Source of the DNA: Scolanthus callimorphus
Lineage: Eukaryota > Cnidaria > Anthozoa > Actiniaria > Edwardsiidae
Assembly (NCBI GenBank): GCA_033964015.1
Contig: CM066918.1
Span: 21,287,387 to 21,351,386, forward strand
DNA length: 64,000 nt
Reading direction: 5' to 3'
Part shown: positions 22,858 through 43,169 of the stretch, piece by piece
How positions within the stretch are numbered: the first letter of the stretch is position 1
Layout of the letters: each line of letters begins with the position of its first letter
Notes under the pieces: model-generated
Database searches by the model: none
Told to the model about the DNA's origin: nothing
Seen by the model: the letters and a program-made list of their open reading frames with translations, nothing else
Position numbers and translations under genes: made by a program

Positions 22858-25800
22858 TTAAAAAATAAAATCTTCAAGTCCCAATCAACTTTCGGAAGAC
22901 TGTGGACCTCCATCAAATAAAGCCTTCACCTCTGCCATGCTCTCATATAAGCATCTGACAAATCTATCCGAGTTGGTTTTAGTGGAAGATCTCTTGGAGG
23001 ACACGTGGAAGAAGATTCTGTTGTCGTCCGGTACCATGTACGACACCCCATATCCGTCATCTGCTACGGGTCCGAAACCACCTCCTGGAGAAATCTACAT
23101 ATGCAATAAATACGCCGGGCATTAGAAACATAGCCAATTTGGCACTGTGACCTTGAATGGCCGCGAAAAATATAGGGAATCAGGTGCTTCAGAGGAAAAT
23201 ATGCGTAACAGTGAAGGAAACGAGGAAGTGTCACACATTTAGGGTTAATTAAAGGGTGAATGCCACGATTGTAGGGTTAATAGTTCAATTCATAAGAAAT
23301 AAGCAAACCTTTTTGCTGCCAGATAAGCACAAATTTGGGGTATTTCGGTTTATCGAGCCGAGGGAAACGATTGCAATTCACTTTTTGATTTCTTATACCT
23401 GGCTGACTGTTGTTCAACTTGGAAATTTGATAGAATGCTTATGCAATGCGAATTTCAGTTCCTTTTTCTAAGTTGAAGTAAAATATAGGATTCTGTGTTG
23501 TTAAAACAACCGTGACATAGCCCCTTAGAAGTAAGCACAAAAATCGCCTGTAGGTTTGTAGCCCGAATTTCAGCCGTCTTTACTTCCTACACTCCAACAC
23601 TAGTTATTTTTTGGAGAAGACGACTGAACGCTGACTTCCAAAAACGTGCCCAGGAATTGCGTGATTCTCAAGATCTTGAGAATGGATGGTGATTGGCCAT
23701 CGTGAATGAGTTCTTACCATATGCATGAGTTCTGGCTCTGTCACGCTGAAATGCTCGCTTGTCATTTGCTGTTGTGGCTGCTGACTGGTAGACAGAGTCC
23801 ATGGAAGGCTCAGGGCGCTCTTTAGAAACTCGCTGTCCTGAAATCACATATTCTGTCCTGATCAGTAAATGCATCGGGTTTTAATACGTTTTACTGTCGT
23901 CTATAGGGCGGTGGCGGAGGATGAGGGGGTGGGGGGCGGGTTTGTTAAATGGGAAAGAAGATGTCGAAAACTTTGTCAACCCCCTATATACCAAACGTTC
24001 TTGAACTATGGATGAGGGTTTTATGTCCCAACCTTCCAAACAGGCAACATTACTCTTTAATGTTGACATCATGCACAGTCAAATCAATTGAAAAACCTGA
24101 GGTTAGGAAAATAAAGAGAAGCCTCTCTGTTTTCCAAACATTGGTTATGTTTATGTTCGTGCATGTGAAGTGAACAAACACCTTTGGGATGGACTGCATT
24201 AGAAAATGATAATGGCCACTTTTCTAGGGCACTGCAAGCAGCTTCCTTAGTGAGAATAGCAGAATTGCACTATTGCGTCATTCAACGACGACTAACAGAA
24301 TCCTTTTCAGTTCCCTTTCAAATGCAGATAAACCGCCATTGGAAACAACAGTGTTAATTACACGAACAAAAGGTTTCCGGTACTGTAAAATACGTCACTT
24401 TAATGAAAATGTTCTATTGCAATCTCAAAAGTCTTACATGTAAATCTCCTAGGCAAATCAAGACCACCATCAGTGGGATATGGTTGAAGAAAAATTAGAA
24501 ATAAAGAGCGGAGTGTACTTACATATCCTTGCCCTCGGCACACCACATACAGAGCAAAGAGATGCCTGTCACATCCTTTGCCGTTCATACAGTCCTTGTA
24601 CATCTTAGCGTGCCGGGTAGCCGCCTTTCTCATGAGTTCTTTCTTCTCCTCCGCCGGCACGTTAGGGTCAACGAAAGCGCATACGAACGCCTTGGACTCG
24701 GACGTCAGGCTACGCACGGTCTCGGTTCGCCCTTGGAGATATAACCTTGTCATTGATGATTCATACGTAAGCGGGTGTTTGCCGTCCGAGGCCTTGTAGA
24801 ACGCCAGTTGGAGGGAGAGCTGGATGAACGCGTCGGGGCTGATCTATACAGGTAAGGTAAGGCAACAAAAAGTAACATTAACCGTGATAGTAGCAAGTGG
24901 ATTTCATCTGGCGAAGACTCGGGATAACTTACTCTAGACTAGAGCAGATTTCGTATGACTGTGAAAAGTGCCGCGACAAAGTTGTGCCGCGCCGCGCCGC
25001 GACCTGCCGCGACTAAGCGATTTCATTCCGTATCTATACAGCAGGCCAGGTACCGTGCCGCGACCGTGCCGCGACTACGCGATTTCATTCCGTATCTACA
25101 ACAGGCCAGGTTCCGCGCCGCGACAGTGCCGCACCGCAGCACTTTTCACAGTCATACGAAATCTGCTCTATAAATCCATTTGTTGCGCACCTTTAGCTTC
25201 TTCATGAACCCTTTACCGAAATCATCGTGTGTCACCACTTTGTGCTGCAGATCATCGTTGTTCTAGCATGGAAAGTTACAAAATATAAGAACAAAATAAC
25301 AATTTCATGACTAGGCTCATAGAATAGAAGAGTGTAATAGTTGTATTAACCAATGAAAGAAAGTGAGAGTCAGTAATTGGTAAAAAGTTATAGTCAAGGA
25401 CGCACAAAACGGGAATAATAATTATTTGAAAAAAATCGTTATCAATAAATGATGAAAAAATAAACGAGAACATAGGAATAAGTAGCAAAGTGTATATTAT
25501 GCTCAAATGCGTTCCATAGGTTAAGGGACTGTGCAATAATTATTGGGAAAGGAGCTGAAAAATGGGAAACACATGGCTGAAAATTAGACCAGAAAAAAGC
25601 ACTCATCTTTCCACATAGACCAAAATTACATATCACGCCCCCCCCCCCTTCGTACTTCTTAAATTGTACATGCTGCTCCCCCCCTTCGTACTTCTTAAAT
25701 TGTACATGCTGCTTCCCCTCTCTTAAGGCAAATTTTACGCCGTGCCCCCCCCCCCCCCCCCCCCTGGTTTTTCAGTCCTCAACGAAAACCCCTGCTTAAT

Positions 25801-28800
25801 CAACAAGCCATCGGTAAACGGCTAAATTGACACCAAATACGCAACCATTACCTACCTTTTGACAGAACTTAACAGAATTGTCGACAATCTCTGCCAGCCT
25901 TGGGGTCATGTCCCAGTACAGACGGGCAGGCCTTTGAAGGTTGTGCGTCCGGATGTTGTAGCTTCTGTGTGCACCGCCGATAGGGTTACACCGGCCCTTG
26001 TCATTGTAGGTACGGTAAACAAACCTGGTGTGAGGAAGAAGGCAATACACAGCAAGGTTAGAATCTCCGTTCAACTGCCCAGGTCAGGGAGAATTTCGGA
26101 CATGAAAATCTGTCTGCACTACTTGTACACTGAGAAATTCAGCCCCAAAATAAGAAAGAGACCTTCGCAATTGTGAAAGGATGAAATGTTTATTCAAAGC
26201 TTTGTGTTTTTGCTTTATTAAAGAAACATGTTGGTCTTGAGTAAAGCAAAAGTATCCTTTTCTTGTTTAGGCTATGGGCAAGCAATTTTTAAAACGTTTA
26301 CCACTGTCAAAGTCTTATTCCATAATGCAGATTGGCGCATACTATGCATCCAAGTAAACCCTCGGTTTTTCGACCCGTCGGCGACTGCTTAAAATTGATC
26401 GCGCGATCGCTTTTTATGTAATTGAACCGAGTGGAGTGCAATTTGGTCTGAAATCATACGCGTGATTTTAAGATTTGAAATCACAAGTATGATTAAGGGG
26501 AAACTCTGACTGTAGCGCAGTAGTGATTCGTGGCAATAAATGACAAACAAATTTCCCTGAAATCTGACTGTAGTATGGTAGCATTTGCTACAGTTACAAT
26601 AGTCTAAATCCACTCCTGGGCAACTGCACAGGGCAAGAATCTGATTGGCTCATAAGATTTGACTGGTGGAACAGCAAAGCCAAAAACAGATCGATGTTTT
26701 GAAAACACGGGTCGCGATGCAACGATTTTAGCTGTAAGTAATGATTTCTTGCCCACTTACTCGAAGGTGAGAGCATACTCAAACATGTGGCCAATGACAG
26801 GCGCATCAGCCCAAGAGTGTTCGCCATTGATTCCACACTTGCCGTCACTGAACACCACGAGACAGAAGCTCTTGTCGAACCACAGGTTTCGCCCATCTCC
26901 ATGCAGCACGTGCTTCGCTCGGTCGGACAGCTCTGCGAAGCTACAGTCATCAAGCACCACCTAAATCAAGACAGGGAATAGAAAGGATTGGGACCCAGCG
27001 CCATAGATCAAGAACGAGGATAACAGAGGCAAAAGCAACTACTGTACGTTCTTACTGAAAGCGAAGTCTGTACGCTGTAGAGCGCTGGCTAAACGAGGAA
27101 ACTTTGCTGCGGCAACAATGTTGGCTGAAATGTTTCCAAAGTGGATAAACAACTAAACTTTTCCGTGCATTTTCCAAGGTATTGAAGCATAGACTCTCTA
27201 AACTTAGTTATTTTGTCATTTCCCAACATGGCCAAAACATTACTCATGCCTTTGAATTCTTGCAAATGAGGAAGGTAACGATGTTGCATGAAGAAAATCG
27301 TCGCGGCGATTTTTCTCGCGCGAGTTGCAATTCCAACCCTCTAGTGTAAACGAGATGCAAATCCGATGTGATTTCTGTGCTCTCTTTTCTTCAAATCCCA
27401 TTAGTTGCAAAGAGTTTCGGACATGTTTGAAATCTCCGCGACAAAAATTGCGGTCTGTCGCGCCGAGTTGCTCTTAGTTTACATTAGTGATTTTAAGTTG
27501 ACGCGCACGTGCGAGAAAAATCGCCGCGACTCGCGCGACAAAAATTGCAGCAAAAATTGCAATTGTAAACGGGCCTTAACGAGGAAACGTTGTTGCGCGC
27601 AACAAGATGTTTCTGGGGACTTCAGAAACTAACACTTGTTTTGTTGAAGCAACAATAGCCGTTTTCACACTAGAGGACGGGAAACTCAATGAAAAACTCG
27701 TTGGTATAGTAACTTCGTCGTGAATTCCCATAAAAGACGGTTTAGGGATGTTCGTATTTTGGTTTTCTAGTATGCGTGGTTACATTGCTGCTCCAAGAAG
27801 AATATTCAGTCAATAATATGATTAAAAAATTATTAAATTCTCTGGTATAGTTGGTGGATATTCAATTAACTCAAATGTTCCTCCCAACTAGTTACATATT
27901 GTATCATTAGCGCTATTCATGTAGGAAGCACTAAAAAGCTATTTACATGCTAAACTGTTAGACAATTTGATGAAGCTAACTTACCACAAACAAGGATTCT
28001 TCTATTGTCTCAAGAGACTGTCGATTGAGACCATCACTGAAAAACTCTTTTCGGATGTTTGCCCATTCAGTTCGCGGGAGGCCTGTGAGCGATGCAATAC
28101 TGCCTTCTGGGTCATTCTTTTTCACTGTACACAGGAAACGACACAACTTTCTATGTGATATTAATAAGTTTAATATAGTTTAATGGGAGGGATTGGTAGG
28201 TTCAACCAGGGAGTTGTGAGAATGGAGATGAAACTCCTGGCAGCAGCCAATCAGAATCCCTGGTTCAACTTACACGCAGCACGCGGTTGCTATCATTCCG
28301 CTTCTGTCCTCGTTCGCGCTAGTCGCATCATTTCGTTGTATCAATTTCGTTCTTCTTTGCATTCCACGATGCCAAAGAATCCTAAGAAGAAATCGCCAAA
28401 GAAAAGAGTCTGTCCAGGTTGTCTCCGGGAAAGCACGATGTCGAAGTTTTGTACCGGCCCAGATGAGGGGTATCCGGTAACTTCGCCACCTAACGACTTC
28501 GCCACAACCAATTTCACCATCACATCTGGTGAGATCGCCACCGGTGGCTAAATCAACATCCACTGGTGGCGAAGTCTACCTTCCCTTACTGAATCTGAAT
28601 GTACTGTCTTTCTGAATGCTTAGTCTTCTAAGGCTTCGTAGTTGTTATGATGCGATCTTAACTGTACGTAAGAAAGTTTTCGGAGTTGATCTAACTTGGT
28701 AGTCCTCGCATAGCGAGGAAACGACACAACTTTTTATCAGGCATAAAACCTGGCAAGATACTCTGAGATACTAAGGAGCTGGATAAAGTAACTAGAGACC

Positions 28801-31800
28801 AAACCAGGGTTAAGCAGTAGGGCAGCTCAGGAAAATGGAAATTTCAGAGGTGAGAAAATAAGAAAACGAGAAATTTGGCATTGTTTCCTCAGAGAATGTT
28901 TTGAATTTTCAAGCTCATAAACATGGCGGGAAATGATCTGGATTTCCATGGTTTTCTTGTCCAGACAATTTTGGTCAATAAATAGGAAAAATAGAAAAGT
29001 GAAAATAAGAACCAATAGGAAATAACAGCGACTTGACACAATGCTTTATAAATTTTGGTGATGCAGTTTCTACTATAAATTCAAGCTCTTCTTACTTGAT
29101 CGGACATATGTCCATTAAAACCTTTTTCTTGGATGTCTCTACTGGGAAATTGGCGATTGGAAATCTGAAAATTGGTCGGACATTTGGCGATTTTGATCGG
29201 AAATTTTCCGATGACTGGCAGTAATTTCCAGCTCTGGAAAAAGACCCCTAGATTCTGATTGTCACAATAGGAAATATATTAGTCGTTATCCCACAAGTGG
29301 TCTTTCATTGCTGTCTTCTGTTTGGTTGAGTAACAGTGAAAAATGTTAAGGTCCGTTCACAGGGCACGATCTTAGTTGTGATTTGAGGCGCAACTTTTGC
29401 AGTGATTGTCGACGTCATGTCACACGATGTGAGCGACCGACGAGTTATTGTAGCTCTGCGGTATTTGTCAGTTTGTTGGCAATCTGAAGAAATCGCACCC
29501 GCATCGCATGTTCAAAATGCCTGCGACGTAGCATCATCATCGCAAGTGAGAACACCTGCCATTTACACTGGCGAAATGACATCGCCATGGGATCGCCACA
29601 GCAATCGCACCACAGCTGAAATCGTGCCATGTGAACGGGCCTTTAGATTTGAAGCCTCACAAAATGGCAAACAACCTGGTGTAAAACATTGGCAAGACCT
29701 TCAGCCACATGGGCTATCGACTATTGAGAAACACTTGTTAATTACAACTATAGTTTGCTCATACCGTCAGAGTGTTTTGCATCTGCAATAATCCACTCAA
29801 ACTGCCCTTCCAGGTCGAGACAGGAGATGAACTTCCCTTGCCTATCCTGTACTGGTACCATGTACATGTTACCACCACATATCACTACGATGTGCTATGG
29901 GTCAAGAAAGAACAACATTTAGTAGGAATTGCAACAAATCATATACACTATAAATGGGAGCAATAGGACACTTGCACTAACTGGGTCACGTGACCCCAAC
30001 TACCCCTTAACAAGATGTTTTGTCAAAATAAATTCCAGACATACAAAGAACCAATTAATATTAGTCAGAAACTGAAGTTTCAGCATAAAACCTCTGAACC
30101 TAGGGCAAATGGCAGCTAGTTGAATTTTCAAGATTTTAGTCAGAATAACTGGATTTGGGTCACGTGACCCAGTTAGTGCAAGTCGCCTATTACCATGATT
30201 TGTAATAACTCTAGGGGGAGAGGGATGGGGAGTCCTAATCTATCCTCATCTTCTCTTACCTCTTTGTCTGTTGCCTCAAAATGGATCAAATCATCAACAT
30301 CCTCTTTGGGAATTCTGCAAAACAACACAAACATGCAAAATCTATTAAAAGGCTAATACAGGGCCCAACATTAACTTTTTTCGCTAGGTGCCATTGGCAA
30401 CCTGTAATTCAAAATTTTAGAACACAAAGCAAAATTTAGTTGCCACATAAACGTGGTTCTCAGCTGAACTCAGAAAGAGTGCCATTTGGCGACTAGCTCT
30501 AACATTTTGGTCACCTTAGTCCCCAAATTTAGTCACCATTGGTGACCATATGGTCGCAGTGTTGGGCCCTGTAATATGTAAATGATAGCAGGGCATGCTC
30601 CTTATATATCAACACTTGACATCGAAACTTACTAAATTAAACTCTGAAGAGGAGAGCATCAGGCCACTGTGCACTGTGTCAGAGCGATTGGTTTAAGGCC
30701 GGCACAGACCATGCTTCAGGGCAAGTCCCCCTAGTGTGTACTCCTGTTTTTTTGCGTTGAAATTTCAGATGCTGGGACTAAATATTTGTCCCAGGGACAA
30801 GTCCCACGAATAAGACTGGTTTGATTCCTGAGACTTGTCCCTCTGACAAATTGTGCATTTTTTCCAGTGTGTGTGGTTTGCGGGCCTTATTCCCACGTCC
30901 CAAGATAATTCTACATAATGAAAACAAGCCATTCACAGTCTCATTCAAGATGGCAGATGCTCAAAACATCACATTGATTCTTGATGGTTGTGAAGAAGAA
31001 GGACGTAAAAACTAGTTGTGGAGTCAGCGGGTTCGACAAGTTCCTGCTCAGTCCCATGAATTCTCTCATAGTGTGTATGGTATGTGGGACTTGTTTCAGG
31101 GATTTGTCCCTTACACATTCATACTAGGGGACTGATCTCCGTGACTGCTCCCTGGGACTTGTTGCCCTAGTCTTTGCCGGCCTTTAAGGTGTAGAATTTT
31201 GACATTAAATAGAGAGTGCAAGTGTGTGTGAGTGACTGGCCAACCTGCAAGTCTTGAATGTTCTCTCATACTGTGCCATGCATGTAGGGATGGTGTTACG
31301 GATTTGTAGAGGCTGTAACTGTTCTGACTCTATCTCCTGATGGTATTTGAGGAAAAAATAGCAGATAACCGCCGCCCTGAAATGGATAACATTTTATCAG
31401 GTTTATGGATGTGTACGGCATTAGAATAATGGACAAAAAGAAAATGACACCAATTTACTACACTCAAATAAACACTAAAGAAGTATCCCACCAAAACCAG
31501 GGAGTGTATCAGGGAATACACTGGACATTTGGTGCATTTCAACCCCCCAATCCATTGCCATCCTTGCCAAAATAAAATAATTCAATTTTCAGAGGGCAAA
31601 ATTATGTCGGTATTGATCTACATAGTAACATCATATGGTTATACACAGTAACTATTTTTATTAAAAAGATCCTTATCTCCCCTTCCAAAAAGCAAGGCTA
31701 ATCTTTCATACCACATCAACATTAATTGAATCCACTCCCTTCCAACATGTGATTTTGAAAAGCCAAATTTTGACTAATTTGACCACCTGTGCACATTTCC

Positions 31801-34188
31801 ATAATTTTTATAACAGAAAACATAGCTCTATTCTTGATTCTGCAGCAAGTTGCTTACCTTGATGCCTGTTCCCTTGTTGGATACCACCCTTGGTCCAGAC
31901 AGTAGTAGTTGCTGTTGATAGGGAGTGGTGATCTACCCATCAGGTAGACATACTTCTCCCACCAATCTGTGCAGTAGTTAGGGGCCCACCAAGACTTCAG
32001 TTGTAGGATGAATTGTAGCTTTGGTGCAAGATTTTTCTCAAAGTCCTGAAATTTAGAAAATTAAATGTTGTTACTCATCTGTCTAGCAGCACACAATCTG
32101 CTGATACCTAACAGCAAACGTTAGCTGGTGCACAGGCATTGTACAATTTTTGATACCTTTGCTAAGCCCTCCATTTTTTTGTATTCATCATCATCAAGTA
32201 GGGGTTTTACAGACATCAGGAACTTCCTAAGGGTGCTCTTGACTGGGGGTACAGGCAGACGTGGCAGGCTGTTTTGGTAGCTGTATAGAGTGGGATGATG
32301 CCCACTGCATATACGAACCATCAGACCCCAGATTAGAGTCAGTACACTCTGGGATCTAGGAGGCTCATCTATAATACGCAACACAAGGGTTAGCTCAATT
32401 CCATCTTTCTTGTCGCGCAAGCTATTCATTCGAAAATGACATAATCGAGCATGTAAGCACAAGCTATATATCCCCATTTGAGCGAGCAATACTAAGAAAA
32501 ATGCTTTCCATTTCTTATATACAGTACTAAATAGTAAAATAGACAAATTAAGAAAAAAATTATACAACAAGTTTTATTTCAGGGGAAAGGCCCATGCCAC
32601 CGTTCTATAATGTATTGCGTGCGGTGGTGTTTATGTTTTGGTTTTGAAAGTGAAAAAAAAAAGTAACTGTTAAAAAACTTAAATTCATCTATCGACTGGC
32701 CTCACAATCTCTTTTTTTAGTTGAGATGTCAAGGATATAAACCATAAACCATACAGCGCGCAATGGAATCTTTTTGTATTTTGTTACACTAATTATATCC
32801 ATGTTTTCTAGGTGACCATGTCCCTTTAAACTTGGCAGTTTTACTTTCTTTGTGGTGCCCTATCCAAAATTATATGCTCTTGCCCATGAGGAGTAATGGA
32901 AAGAAATTCCAGATTTTATTATATAGGCTCTTTCCCATGAGGAGTAATGGAAAGAAATTCCAGATACAATGTAGTACTCACACATCCAGCGTCTATAGGC
33001 CAGTAACATCCTAAGCATGTACTGACGCAGATATAACAGGACGATGAAGAACATAAGTCCAGTAAGAATGGACACTATGATAAGCCTGAAGTTGTATGGG
33101 TATCTCTCGTCAAGATATATCAAGTCACCCAGTGACCATATGCCTTCTATAATGGGCCGTAGGAAGGAATATTCATAATGATGGTTGAAATGCACTATCC
33201 CCGCAATTACAAGCACAGCAGCAAGAAGATTGGACCAGGTTGTTGGCCACAAGCCATTCTGAATCTGGCGTCTGAAATAAAAATAGAATTTTCAGGCATT
33301 CAATTAATTAATCAGTAATAAATAATAACAACAATAACAATGATTTATATACATAAAAATTGTAAATGATAAATATATACAGTGAAAAACACTAAAAATC
33401 TAAATCGATCCACAAGTTCAAAGTCCAAAATCATGGCTGAATCAAAACATTGAATTTTACAGTCATTTGCAGATCACAATATTCCAATTTCAAGTGCTGT
33501 ATGAATTTTATATATTTTCTTTGATGTGTGTATGATTTTCGTAATAGCTTTTTTATCTGAATAAAATCCTGTGTTGAACAGTGTCATAAAATAAGCTATT
33601 TTTCGGGTACTTTTACCGGTTACCTGTGCCCACGCCGCGCCACTGACACCGTTTCGGATACCAAGTGGCAAGTTGTCGATAAAAAGTAACGAAGCTTAGA
33701 AGATCTATCGTTTTATCAAACATTCTAGTATTTTCCGGAGTGTATTAATATTGTTAATGAAACAAGGATGGACGCGGATTATTATTTTCAGGTCGTAAAA
33801 CTCTCGTGTGAAGATCATGAAATCCATCCATCGCATGAACAACAAACAGAGCTGCGCTTTCACGACATCAAAATAAAATCACGCGTACCGGCACTTGACC
33901 AAAAGATGGTCATAGTAACAACAATAATACATTCACTGGACAGATCGGAATATACAAATCATTCTTAGTTCATTCAGGGCATTAAACGAACTAGTTTGCA
34001 AAACGGAAAAATCGTGAAACCATGTGGTTACCAAAAGACGACAACAAAACTTACCGTGTACGGAGTGCGCACTTTTTCAGCGACAAAAATGTGCTCTTTA
34101 GGAGTTCAACCTCTGCTTCTTTAGTGCTTGTTCCTTCTGCGTGAAGCCTCACATCTGGCCTAGTAATGGCAGCTCTAGCTTCTGCCAT
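22858..34188 (-). CDS. CPT1: Carnitine O-palmitoyltransferase 1 (14 coding exons, 793 aa)
   Basis: The product transfers long-chain acyl groups from CoA to carnitine at the mitochondrial outer membrane, the controlled step of fatty-acid import. Coding exons, in order: 34188-34055, 33271-32982, 32368-32157, 32045-31858, 31376-31245, 30314-30260, 29894-29765, 28106-27985, 26960-26761, 26024-25856, 25262-25191, 24843-24523, 23837-23718 and 23094-22858. All introns are GT-AG and phases agree. The start is [10 protein letters not shown] with Kozak AAAATGG. Two membrane segments lie near residues 58-76 and 107-126, as in CPT1 and unlike CPT2. Key sites: [16 protein letters not shown], catalytic His about residue 469 in [29 protein letters not shown] and [17 protein letters not shown]. 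Length is close to human CPT1A (773). The N-terminal Glu3 linked to malonyl-CoA control in mammals is present, but His5 is Arg. The last-exon acceptor (ATATGTAG) is chosen because it alone keeps frame. Transcribed divergently from DHFR. Confidence 0.93.
24942..25168. mobile_element. MITE with perfect 30-bp TIRs in a CPT1 intron
   Basis: It starts GAGCAGATTTCGTATGACTG and ends with the exact inverse over 30 bp. TA lies on both sides (24940-24941, 25169-25170), fitting a Tc1/mariner-type target. Inside, a GC-rich unit with GTGCCGCGAC and GCGATTTCATTCCGTATCT is repeated. The element lies only about 20 bp beyond the donor site of the CPT1 exon at 25191-25262. Perfect termini imply recent insertion. 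Confidence 0.8.
25638..25770. repeat. C-rich tandem repeat in a CPT1 intron
   Basis: There are two copies of a ~47-bp unit (CCCCCCTTCGTACTTCTTAA then ATTGTACATGCTGCT), followed by a 20-C run at 25745-25764. Confidence 0.7.
27290..27577. mobile_element. GGCCCGTTTACA-type MITE, one end truncated
   Basis: This lies in the intron between CPT1 exons 27985-28106 and 26761-26960. It aligns by eye with 40329-40653: shared words TCGCGGCGATTTTTCTCGCG, TGTGCTCTCTTTTCTTCAAA and GTTGCAAAGAGTTTCG, and the end GTAAACGGGCCTT. The left terminus is missing. The 75-aa frame inside is transposon sequence. Confidence 0.65.
29349..29643. mobile_element. 295-bp MITE (AAGG-CCGTTCACA ends) in a CPT1 intron
   Basis: The left end AAGGTCCGTTCACAGGGCAC and the inverse of the right end AAGGCCCGTTCACATGGCAC agree except for a few bases, and the match continues into GATT. 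It lies in the intron upstream of the coding exon 29765-29894 in window coordinates. The target duplication is unclear. Confidence 0.7.
29962..30192. mobile_element. MITE with CACGTGACCC arms in a CPT1 intron
   Basis: The left arm CTTGCACTAACTGGGTCACG continues through TGACCC. The right arm is its inverse (GGGTCACGTGACCCAG...GTGCAAG), about 35 bp with two or three mismatches at the tips. Each arm carries a CACGTG E-box palindrome. No coding capacity. Confidence 0.75.
30359..30571. mobile_element. 213-bp MITE (CAGGGCCCAACA ends) in a CPT1 intron
   Basis: It starts CAGGGCCCAACATTAAC and ends with the inverse GTTGGGCCCTG. Words built on TGCCA and TGGCGACT are spread inside. It lies about 45 bp upstream of the acceptor of exon 30260-30314. 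Confidence 0.7.
30697..31183. mobile_element. 487-bp TIR element with TTTAA duplication in a CPT1 intron
   Basis: The left end GGCCGGCACAGACCATGCTT and right end ACTAGTC... are inverse matches after small gaps (GCCGGCA-AGACTA-GGGCAA-AAGTCCC). TTTAA flanks both ends (30692-30696, 31184-31188). Words GGGACTTGTCCC and relatives recur inside. The 64-aa frame at 30821 is inside it and is not a gene. Confidence 0.65.
32876..32965. repeat. 52-bp tandem duplication beside a CPT1 donor site
   Basis: The word CCCATGAGGAGTAATGGAAA plus GAAATTCCAGAT occurs twice, 52 bp apart, ending just before the donor of exon 32982-33271. Confidence 0.8.
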
Positions 34189-34799
34189 TTTTGGCGGCCA
34201 AACAGGCTCTTTTACGAGTAGTATTCTTCCTTTTCACGTGTCCCAAACAAACCCTTAACTTCAAAGTCGTCTCTAAAACGCGGTCTTCGTTCTCCCGTAC
34301 TGTGGGGCTTGAACGGGAATTGACCAATCAGAAGATGCGTCTTTAGACGTTTTCCAGTAGCGACCAATCAAAATGCTCAACCTTAGGTGACCCTTATCCA
34401 TTCAAAATACAACTGCGTATAGATTTTGTTGACTATATTTGGGTTCGCTGTGGAAATAATTTCACTCAACCAAGGGCGATAGGATAAGGAAAGAGGGTCA
34501 AAACAAGACAAGCCCAATAATTTCACGGAAACTTCGTCACTGTCAACATTGTAACGTCCCATTGAAGACGAAACACATTTTGTTTTTCTTCTGTGCTTCA
34601 TATGGTAACCAAAGAATTACATTAATGACATATAAGTGAACATTCAACAATTTTCCAAAATTATCCATCTACGTGACCAAAGCGAAGTGCATGCTGGGAA
34701 TATTGGTGACAAGTAACATGAACCACAAAGTCTTCCCCGCGTGATTCCAAATCAGAACAAGAAGGATCAACACGAGAGAGTTCAAAACGATTTTCCAAG
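34189..34799. promoter_or_regulatory. Shared divergent promoter region of CPT1 and DHFR
   Basis: 611 bp separate the two start codons, so both promoters must lie here unless further 5' exons exist. Two CCAAT boxes in plus orientation (34324 and 34364, each in a ACCAATCA context) could serve DHFR. A CACGTG E-box at 34235 lies about 47 bp before the CPT1 ATG. No TATA box is obvious. Transcription starts cannot be read from sequence alone. Confidence 0.6.
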
Positions 34800-42781
<7,982 letters not shown>

Positions 42782-43169
42782 ATAAGAACAACGATAAAAT
42801 GTTAAAAATGATAGAGCGGTGAAATACTGGATTGTAAATAGTTGTACTCACGCTCACACACTTTATTTATCTCTACTTGATGGGCATATCATGCTTCAAA
42901 ATCGGCCCTGATGGACTTTGTGAACAAACAATCTGTTGAAAAATACTTTTTTGCTTATTTGTTACAACAACAATGCACAGTTTGACTGTATTTCATCTGA
43001 ACAATCGCATCCGTATGCATGAGCTGGTAGAAGTTGTCGCAAAAATGTCACCTTTGTTCAGAGTAAAACTTTCACATGTAACTTTAAAGGGTCTTTGTAA
43101 AGAATGAAGTGTAATAATCCATAATAAGAACCACTATCCAATAGGAACTCTTATATGACATTTTACATT

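Noticed and set aside
22886..23094. Alternative CPT1 last-exon acceptor TTTCTCCAG at 23082 and an earlier stop reading
   Set aside because: That acceptor breaks phase with the previous exon and gives an early stop; the ATATGTAG acceptor keeps [10 protein letters not shown] in frame to a TAA at 22858.
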